From Oscheius tipulae (taxonomy: Eukaryota; Nematoda; Chromadorea; Rhabditida; Rhabditidae), in contig JASJZH010000002.1 in NCBI GenBank assembly GCA_037178975.1, forward strand, positions 124,001-188,000: 64,000 bases of DNA, read 5' to 3'. The position numbers and the translations under genes were made by a program. Shown one piece after another: positions 57,066 through 64,000 of this stretch (positions within the stretch are counted from its first letter, which is position 1; each line of letters starts with the position of its first letter). The notes under the pieces are model-generated. The model ran no database searches. It worked only from the letters and a program-made list of their open reading frames with translations, and was not told the origin of the DNA.

Positions 57066-58351
57066 ATGTCCAGTGGCCCCGCAAGTGGGGATGCCCACGT
57101 TCCACGTGTCATCACCACGGATCCAATGTCTGTAGGATCTAACCATGAAGAACAAAGGTTACCGTCACAGGGTATGTTCCTCTCATTATTTTCCCTCATT
57201 GAATTTTTACAGTAACTGACACTACAAACCCACATGTCCCTAAGTTTGATAACCAAACTGTCACCAAGATGGAGGAACTGGGAAGAGGATCTTTCGGCGT
57301 GTGTTACAAAGTTCGAGAGCTTGTCTTGGGCACCTGTGTGATGAAATCACCAAACCAGAACCATCTTCAACTGGGTAGCACTAAAGAAGCACTGTTTCAA
57401 CAGAGGAGAGAGTTTTTGCACTGTGTCATGGTGAGTGGACGAGACAGAGACAGAACTATTCTCAAAGCTCTTATTTTTCAGCTCAACCACCACCCAAACA
57501 TCGTCAGTTTCTACGGCTATGTCCACAAAACTGGTTGTCCCAATGAGCCAGATGGTTTCCTCATGGAATTCATGCAAGGAGGGAACCTGTTTTCGTGTCA
57601 GTATATCAAATTTTCTCACGGAGTCAAGTTTAGACTTAAAGCGTGATCCCATGCCTCCTAAAAATCTCAACAACTGGGCCAAACAGATCGCTCAAGGTCT
57701 GAGTTTCATGCACCACAGAGGGATCATGCACCGGGACTTGAACCCGAACAATATTCTGCTTAGCCGGGACTACCATGTGGCCAAGATCAGTGATTTCGGA
57801 CTGGCCAAGAAGCTCGAAGCTGCCGATATAACTTACAAAAATACTGTCAAGTGAGTTCTGAAGGGACATCCAAGAATATAGTGTTACAGAGTCGGAACAG
57901 CGATCTACCGTGCTCCAGAGGTGTTCGTGGATAACAAGTACCACTACCCGGTCGATGTGTACAGCTACGGAATGACCCTGTACTTTATTTATTACAGAAG
58001 GTTAGTCATCAAGATTTAGACAAAAGTTTTTAATACAGCCATCCTTTCGAACACAACTTTTTTGACAAGTTGTCTCCTTTCAAAGCCCAGCAGAAGTTGA
58101 GCGGAGCTGAAGGAGAACTGCCGATCAGGCCACAATTGGGCCAATTTAGAGGTCGTCAAGACAAGCTGATTGAAATGTAAGGGAAAGTAAAAGATTCAGA
58201 CAGTAAAAGAGGCAGAGAGACGGAGAGACAGTACAATTCTCTTTTTTTCTTCAGGTGCTGGCATAGTAACCCTGCTGAAAGACCAACTATACTAGCCGTG
58301 GTTGGCATTTTTGATATGAACAGCGACCTGCTTCCAACTGCAGATGTCTAG
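57066..58351 (+). CDS. Protein kinase, paralogue B (HRDLNPN type)
   Basis: Start MSSGPASGDAHVPRVITTD (57066). Kinase domain: MEELGRGSFGVCYKVREL, beta3 Lys in GTCVMKSPN, alpha-C Glu in ALFQQRREFL, LNHHPNIVSFYGYVHKTG, GFLMEFMQGGNLF, IAQGLSFMHHRGIMHRDLNP then NNILLSRDYHVAKISDFGLA, VGTAIYRAPEVFV, DVYSYGMTLYFIYY, CWHSNPAERPTILAVVGIF; TAG 58349-58351. Catalytic Lys, Asp and DFG present, so an active kinase is expected. Introns fall at the same points as in paralogue A (for example before LNHHPNIV), proving common descent. The protein has a short disordered N end and no other domain. Substrate unknown. Confidence 0.88.
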
Positions 58352-58423
58352 TCTTTTGATAAAGTTTTCGGTTGCCATAAAACTTTATTCCGTTTCCAAT
58401 AAATCTTTATTCGAGCTGGTTAT

Positions 58424-59243
58424 CTATGGAGTCATGTCGATGGCAGCCAGACGGATGTCATAAAGTTCGGGATCAAGAAAGGTGGTATAGAGACAGAAGT
58501 TCATGTCCTAGACAAGGTTTTTTGTCTTTTATGGAAACAAACCTGGTAGAGACTATCAGCCGTGAATCCTTCCTTGAGCTCGACAACGTTGTACACCCAT
58601 CCGGGCTTGGCGATTTGGTACTGGAGAGTACGAGCAATGGCCTGAAAGGGTGGTCATGAGAAAAAAGGGAGACAGAGAGACAGAGAGCCAGTGAGACAGA
58701 AAGACAAAGAGAGACAGAGAGATCGAGAGACTGAGAAACAGAGAGTCAGAGAGGGTGACATGGACATACCTTGGCAGAATGGTTAGTGACAAGCGTCAGA
58801 GCAGAGGCGATATCAGCACGAAGAACAGGGTCAATGCAGAACTCTGCATTCGGGTCATCGTCCCTAACAGTCCCAGGTCTTTGAGCTCTGGCCTGGGCCT
58901 CTTGGAAGTTCATATAATGGCGAGGAGCCTTGACTCCCTTAGGAGGGGGATTGGCTAGTTTGACCTAAAAAGTTAGGAGATGCTGAAAGATGCGGTTACC
59001 TTGAACTTTTGGTTGACCATGGCAGTGTTGAGACAGGCTTCCCAACAGAACCAGCTGTCGTTGGGAGCTACTCCAGTAGTGGCAAAGTCATTGGCTCCGT
59101 CGACCACTCCAGAGGACCAGTGACCGGCCTGGACCTTGCAAACTGGAAAATTCTGAGAATCACTGTCGCTCTCTCAATAACTCACAGTCCGAGAGGACCA
59201 CAGCCGCACAAACGACTGCAAAGACGGCTAATACCTTCAGCAT
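58424..59243 (-). CDS. Secreted five-cysteine protein, paralogue A
   Basis: Start 59243: MLKVLAVFAVVCAAVVLSD, signal peptide. Exon 1 ends in phase 1 just before FCKVQAGHWSSGV. Then NDSWFCWEACLNTAMVNQKF (CxxxC), VKLANPPPKGVKAPRHYMNF, AEFCIDPVLRADIASALTLV, YQIAKPGWVYNVVELKEGF, NFCLYTTFLDPELYDIRLA and MTP, TAG at 58424-58426. The mature protein has five cysteines in the order FC, (W)FCxxxC, FC, NFC, matching the plus-strand paralogue starting at 59794, including the intron position. No known family recognised. Head-to-head with the paralogue across 550 bp. Confidence 0.8.
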
Positions 59244-59793
59244 CTGAAACTCACTAGTATTCTAGACTGACAAGTGAAAAGAAAAAGCTAAAAACGTCGG
59301 GTGATGATTTGTTATCAAGAAAATAGCAACACTAGGACCCGAACGTGATGCCACTTGGCAAAGCCGGCTTAGGAGCCCCAGGTCCCACAAAAATGATAAC
59401 CTAAGCCTTTTTAGCAGTAAGCGGCTTTTGGGAGGGAAATGATGAATTTCAGTTTGCCACGGATATCAAATTACTGACTATTTGAAAGATCAGAGCTCTG
59501 AACAGACAGCTAGCTCAGAACAGTCGAACAAAAAAAGACAAGAGAAATGTCAGGTAAAAACTGGTAAGTTTCTTCGTAAGGCTCGTCCCAGCTGCTGCCC
59601 AAAAGTCCAAAGATTTTGCTAAGCAGCTTAGAGACAAGCCGGCTTATTCCTTCTGATTACGGTACCAGGCTAAACAAATTTTCCATGATAACGTTTTTCA
59701 AGCCGCTACCCAAACAGACTGCAGTGCCGTAATAGGCTTCTTTTCACTCTCTGTCTCTTTCTCCAAGCTTTTCACAATTTTTATGAATTTCAG
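59244..59793. promoter_or_regulatory. Shared upstream region of the five-cysteine pair
   Basis: 550 bp between divergent starts; rich in AGCCGGCTTAGGA / TAAGCCTTTTTAGCAG-type short inverted motifs (59365-59425). The right-hand ATG directly follows GAATTTCAG, a trans-splice acceptor. No gene seen. Confidence 0.4.
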
Positions 59794-62374
59794 ATGAGGC
59801 AGCTCATTCTTGCTTTCATTCTCTTCGCTGCCGTCTCGTCCCAGTCTGATGGCAATGGAGGATGGTGTAAGTCATTCCACTGTCTAGCCGCTAGGTTTCA
59901 GTCTGCAACTACACCGCCATCGGAGACGAGGTGGTCGAGAACGCCGTTCCCATTCAGACCTTCCGTACCTCTGGAAACAACAACACTAGGTACTTTTCAA
60001 AACCTATCAACCATAACTCTCCAAATTAGGAGCACCTGGTGCATTGCCTACTGTCAGGATCGGACATCTCTCAAGGCTACCATGAGATTCCAGCCAGCCG
60101 GTCCCTTCGGACAGTCTTTGAGTGAGTGAGGACAGAGAAAGCTTATTAGAGACCAAAACAGTTTAATCACAAAAACACAAAGTCTAAACGGTAGAACCTG
60201 AGAGAAGATTTCTATTTCCTTAGGTAGTCGGCTATCCATTTCTGAAATCCAAGGTAGAGTATAGAAGACGCCGGGAATATGCCACTGCGCACCAACTGCT
60301 CTATCATATCTACATGTCCACAGAAACTACGCAGCTACTTTGACCCCATATTCTAAAGCAGTTGATGAGCAGTAAAATATTCTCGGTATCACCCGCGAAA
60401 AAAAAGGACGGAACTTTGATGACACTTTACAATTTCCAAGAGTTTTTGATTGCAGTATCTCCTACACCTTAATTACAATTAAAACATTTTTGTTGCTCCC
60501 ATGCTGCAGTGAAGTTTCAACTTTGCTTCTCCTGATTATGCTGTTTCTACTAAAGCACTCGATTTGAATTATCTGGCCGACAATTAGTGTGCGCACAAAG
60601 TAGTGCACTCTAATTGCAATAATGGCTTCAGACAGACACAGACGCAAAGACAATTTAAAATAAACAAGCTAGGCTGCCGCCCCTTCGGGGCGGTAGCCTA
60701 ACTTGTTGAGCCCCTTAAGGCATATCTACCTTGCCCTTTCCCCAGCAAAAACGATTGCTGATGTCATTTCTAATAAGTGAAACTCACTTTCCACTCTTTG
60801 ACCCCACTTTCTATCCCTCAAACCCACTTCCCTTTCACTCTTTGAACCCATTTCCCATTCCTCAGCCTAACTCCCTGTCCAAGTAATGCTGTTGCTTCTT
60901 GGGGCTCAATGCCAGTAATAATCCGATTCTTTCAAAACTGCTCGATTTCTACTCCTTCTGTCCAACTGTCGCGACACTTTCCTCCCACTTCAACCTGTCC
61001 GCATTCCCTCCAATCGAGGTACCGTGGCAGGAGCAACGTTTCCGCAAGGAAGCTACTTCCCGAACTGACTTGATTTGGCTTGACTTGCAAACAATTAGTG
61101 TGCGCACAAAATAGTGCTCACTAATTGGCAATATTGGCTTCAGACAGACAGACAGACAGAGACGCGAGGACATTTTATACTAGATTGTGTCCGTGTATCA
61201 TCAAAGTGCGGAATATCGCTGGGACTCACCACTGGATCCTCCGGTCTTCTGACGGCAACACCAGCCAAGGCTTCGTAGAGAGAGGGGAGGACTTTCTCTT
61301 TAAGATACGTCTCAGCCTGTTTCAAGAAAACCTCCTCGTCAATGTCTGGAATCTTTTAATAACCCGAACTCGAGAGAACCTTACAAGTTGGGAAGAAACG
61401 AGAGACATCTCTGTAGGCGGCTAAGCTGTCAGCTGAAGCGTAGACATTTGTTGAAAGATTGCTGAGCAGGACGCTTGACTATTTCTTCCAACTAACCTGT
61501 GAGAATTGAGCTGAAGAACCAGGGCTGGTATGTGAAAGAAAAGGTTTTGTCTCTGGATCAGGACGGCTAGAGACATTCCCTCAGAGGCTCTGACAGCCCA
61601 CTCCCAGCCTCCTTGTTTCTCGCAAACTGGCAGCCAGTTGACCACAAAGTCCATTGACAGACAGATTGGTCTCTTCTAAAAAAATTCTGTAGTGCTCAGA
61701 ATGGTAGTGCGATGTACCTCAACGATGGAAATACCGTCCTGGAGAAGAGTCTTGAGGACTTTCTCCTGTTCAATGAAATAGTCGGGTAGGATAAGAAAAA
61801 CGGCTTGATTAACGAGGACTGGGTCCTCGGGAATAGGTGTGTCCATACGGCGATACATGTTGATATACGCTTGAGTGGATTGGGCCGGAAATTAGCAAGG
61901 GAACTATTCCGGGAAGTCAGAGAGACAGAAACAGAGAGAGAGAGAGAGAGACAGGAAAACTTTTCAGTTGCCCGCTACAAGCGTATCGTCGACTTCGATC
62001 TGGAAGGAGCCCGTCATGAGATGCACTCCAAGACCAAGTCAGGACCAGCCAAGTTGAGCTCCGCCGATGATCGTGAGCTTCGCTACTAACTGAAACCCCC
62101 AAACATTCCAGAATTCTGCACGGATCAGAACATTGCCGCCACAGTCGACGCCGTCTTTGACAAGTACGGAAACCAGGGAATCGACGTCATTGCCACATCG
62201 CTTAGTTACTACGTGAACCGACCCCAGTGGGCATTCCTGGTCTATCTACTAGTTCCAGGAGCCTCTGGTCTCATCACTACCGAAAATGCCTTCCAGGACG
62301 ACAACTTCTGCATGAAGACAATGATTGTCGGACAGGACGAGTACCAGGTCTTTGGAGGCTACGTTTCAAACTAG
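59794..62374 (+). CDS. Secreted five-cysteine protein, paralogue B (large intron with nested gene)
   Basis: Start MRQLILAFILFAAVSSQSDG (signal peptide). Exons: GGWFCNYTAIGDEVV, TWCIAYCQDRTSLKATMRFQ then PAGPFGQSL (to 60118); after a 1.85-kb intron IARYKRIVDFDLEGARHEM (from about 61969), SADDQFCTDQNIAATVDAVF, VIATSLSYYVNRPQWAFLVY, DNFCMKTMIVGQDEYQVFGG, TAG 62372-62374. The join 60118/61969 keeps phase (A/TT), and the result aligns over its length with paralogue A, with identical cysteine order and the same phase-1 intron before the first FC. The large intron contains an antisense NDK/Dpy-30 gene, two copies of a short repeat and a UUCG hairpin. Confidence 0.78.
60560..60655 (+). repeat. Short repeat, copy 1 (GTGTGCGCAC type)
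   Basis: ACAATTAGTGTGCGCACAAA..CAATAATGGCTTCAGACAGACA; the second copy is at 61088-61160. Each copy holds a TGTGCGCACA palindrome inside wider CAATTAG/CTAATTG arms, so it can fold on itself. Confidence 0.75.
60664..60708. repeat. Long hairpin with UUCG tetraloop
   Basis: Arms of about 20 bp (AACAAGCTAGGCTGCCGCCC / GGGCGGTAGCCTAACTTGTT) with one G-U and one C-A pair, closed by a C(UUCG)G loop. Very stable as RNA. No T-run follows on either strand. It lies in the large intron of the five-cysteine gene B. Confidence 0.85.
61088..61160 (+). repeat. Short repeat, copy 2 (GTGTGCGCAC type)
   Basis: Second copy of the element at 60560, with about 85-90% identity by eye, running into GACAGACAGACA. 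Confidence 0.75.
61140..61858 (-). CDS. NDK-like protein with a Dpy-30 motif (NME5-like), active-site His lost
   Basis: Antisense gene inside the intron of five-cysteine gene B. Start 61858 (MYRRMDTPIPEDPVLVN), NDK beta1/alpha1 QAVFLILPDYFIEQEKVLKT then LLQDGISIVE, exon 2 KRPICLSMDFVVNWL .. EGMSLAVLIQRQNLF, exon 3 SNLSTNVYASADSLAAYRDV then SRFFPTC, exon 4 DEEVFLKQAETYLKEKVLPS then LYEALAGVAVRRPEDPV. The order NDK then Dpy-30 (L...V.P.L...L......RP.DP) is that of NME5, a ciliary/flagellar protein. The signature N..HGSDS reads NVYASADS, so the phospho-accepting His is Ala and the Gly-Ser pair is lost: enzyme activity is not expected. After RRPEDPV a GT offers a further exon, otherwise the frame stops at 61140; the true C end is uncertain. 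Confidence 0.7.
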
Positions 62375-62763
62375 AGGAAAAGAAAGAAATAAATGTATGC
62401 ATCATCTCTTATGTGATCATAAATGACTGTCTCTTTCTTTCAGTCTGTCAGTCTCTCTGTCTGACTCTGTCTCTCTGTCACTCGGTCTCTCTGTCTCTGT
62501 CTCTCTCTCTCTCTAAGAAATTTGACACATTATTGCACAATATTTCCATGTGCACATTATTTCCTGTTCGCCCCTCCAGCGGACTATAATTTGCTAGAAA
62601 AACTCAATTAGATCGAGCTATCATCGGGTAAAAGCCACCTGCCCACTCGTGTCGACCAAATTTGTACTGCTTAACGGCTGGTGTTTTGTCAGCAGGCAGA
62701 GATCTTTAATTGTTTCAAATTTTTATGATAAGAAACGATTGCAGGTCGTCGGTGTAAGTCAAG
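62375..62763. other. Intergenic
   Basis: Pyrimidine repeats (62425-62515) and upstream region of the receptor gene. No gene seen. Confidence 0.5.
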
Positions 62764-64000
62764 ATGATTACTGATTCTGAAGAAAACTGTGACATGCTAT
62801 CCGAAACTGTCAGGACACTAGAGTATAAGGTGGGTCATCTGGACTACTAAGTGTGTTGTGTCTCTTTGTCTCTCTATCTCTGTTTTTATGTCTCTCTCTG
62901 TCTCTCTACTTCAGTCTCTTTGACTTTAAATTTCTAGATTATCTGGGCCCTGTACGTAATTTTCTGCCTCCTTGCCTTGTTGGTGATTATTCCCATCTAT
63001 AAAAACATTTTTAAGTTTATGCTTTCTCCGATCACGATGGTCAGTTTCACCTTCTTTTTAATCATACTGGTTTCAGACACTAACAAGAATCAAGCTTCTG
63101 TTCAGTATAGTTTTCAGTATTTCTTTCACAGTAGCAGCGGTAAAATGTCTCAGTATTCTTATTCTCTGTCCAGATCTTCCACTTCTACAGTTACATGGCA
63201 GCTGCAGACTCTTGTGACTACATGTTCTATGTTAAGGACTGTTTCTGGTCCTTTCCTTTAGTCACATTCTGTCTGATTGGAATAGCCACAAGTCAGGTGA
63301 AAATTTGAGGGAAACAAGACACGAAAAACAGGCTGGACTGAGTGTCGCCCGTCTGCTGACTACGGTAAACGTTAGTGCGAAGTATGATGAGAGCAGAAAA
63401 GTGGGAAATGCACTGGCGGGCGGGGTGGTGAGCTCTGTCTCTGTTTCTGTCACTTGGTCACTTGCAGATCTTGATCACCCTGATCTCTCTCTGTCTTGGT
63501 CTCATAGAATCCGACCCAAACGAGCCCAGAATCTCATGTGCCCTCATCCCCACCTCCACTGCAAGAACTTCCAATCTGCTGTTCTATTTTCTCCTAGCCC
63601 TTGACTTCATTACACTTTTCATCTACCTCATTTCTTGGTATCGAAACAAGAGGCTGACTGAGGCCACGTGGTAATCTGAAACAGCCACTTTCTGACTTTC
63701 TAATTCAGGTACTCTCTGACGCTGAAGTTCAAAATTGCTGACAATTATCGTGGAATCAAGCTGTGCCTTCCAATTGTAGTCATGCACTTTGTCATGTTTG
63801 GATTCTACACAATTAGTGAGTTCTTAGTAGTTTTCTGATCTCGGGTTATTGTAAGAATGGCGAAAGTGGAACGATTCAGGTACCATTCAACTGAGAAACC
63901 AACGGACCTGGATGTCAAAAAACATTTACAATCAAATAGGACTAGGGTTATTTGTAAGTCATATCAAAAAACCAATGAAGACTATTTGCCTTCCAGATAG
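62764..64000 (+). CDS. Srab/Sra-like chemoreceptor, 3' part beyond the window
   Basis: Start MITDSEENCDMLSETVRTLE (62764). Exons: TM1 IIWALYVIFCLLALLVIIPI; IFHFYSYMAAADSCDYMFY then VKDCFWSFPLVTFCLIGIAT (Cys pair of extracellular loop 1, D.C......C); ILITLISLCLGLIES; LLFYFLLALDFITLFIYLIS then WYRNK; WYSLTLKFKIADNYRGIKL then CLPIVVMHFVMFGFYTI. The D.CD....C pattern, TM spacing and the YSL..KF...(E/D)N block before TM6 match the nematode Sra/Srab receptors, presumed chemosensory GPCRs. The last one or two TM segments lie past 64000. Exon 2 start is uncertain (two possible acceptors between 63080 and 63175). Confidence 0.65.

Noticed and set aside
1-64000. CRISPR array, bacterial operons, phage or plasmid features
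   Set aside because: Repeat spacing is irregular, genes are intron-rich and of animal families; nothing prokaryotic is present.

Overview
This is a window of nematode nuclear DNA. Three things point that way: the gene families (a SYD-1 homologue, a Patched-related PTR protein, an SRE chemoreceptor and an Srab/Sra-like chemoreceptor, an anoctamin); the many very short introns (often 35-45 bp, with TTTTCAG-type acceptors); and TTTCAG acceptors directly in front of several start codons, which is what spliced-leader trans-splicing leaves. Genus and species cannot be told. Introns and spacers are full of polypyrimidine/polypurine repeats of the CTGTCTCT / AGAGACAG type, and these create many false open frames.

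Layout. 0-4.5 kb: syd-1 homologue (PDZ, C2, RhoGAP; minus). 6.4-8.7 kb: secreted or anchored protein of the DUF7042-7045 type (minus). 9.1-11.0 kb: type II membrane protein (minus). 12.0-18.8 kb: Patched-related gene (minus) with a 2.1-kb first-third intron holding a broken non-LTR retrotransposon and a possible nested gene on the other strand. 20.9-24.0 kb: a secreted Lys/Glu-rich protein and a divergent pair of small secreted paralogues. 25.3-32.6 kb: complete anoctamin/TMEM16 gene (plus) with a solo LTR and a LINE fragment in introns. 32.9-35.2 kb: a two-TM PPxY protein (plus), then a short unknown gene and a steroid-dehydrogenase-like SDR (minus). 35.9-38.3 kb: decayed small genes, a mosaic of duplicated fragments, and a Stum/SPEC3-family gene (minus). 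38.3-51.8 kb: repeat-rich and gene-poor, with a tiny PIP-box protein, a four-TM protein, a degenerate Argonaute, a single-Ig protein, and an LTR copy split by a terminal-inverted-repeat element. 51.9-53.8 kb: intact SRE receptor. 54.0-58.4 kb: unknown gene and a head-to-head pair of paralogous kinases with HRDLNPN loops. 58.4-62.4 kb: head-to-head pair of paralogous secreted five-cysteine proteins; the second holds a nested antisense NDK/Dpy-30 (NME5-like) gene whose active-site histidine is lost. 62.8 kb-end: start of an Srab/Sra-like receptor.

Exons were joined by eye from reading frame, splice consensus and family similarity; outer bounds are start and stop codons where stated. No gene set here forms an obvious pathway. 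The recurring themes are divergent paralogue pairs (small secreted peptides, kinases, five-cysteine proteins), genes nested in introns, and several dispersed repeat families.
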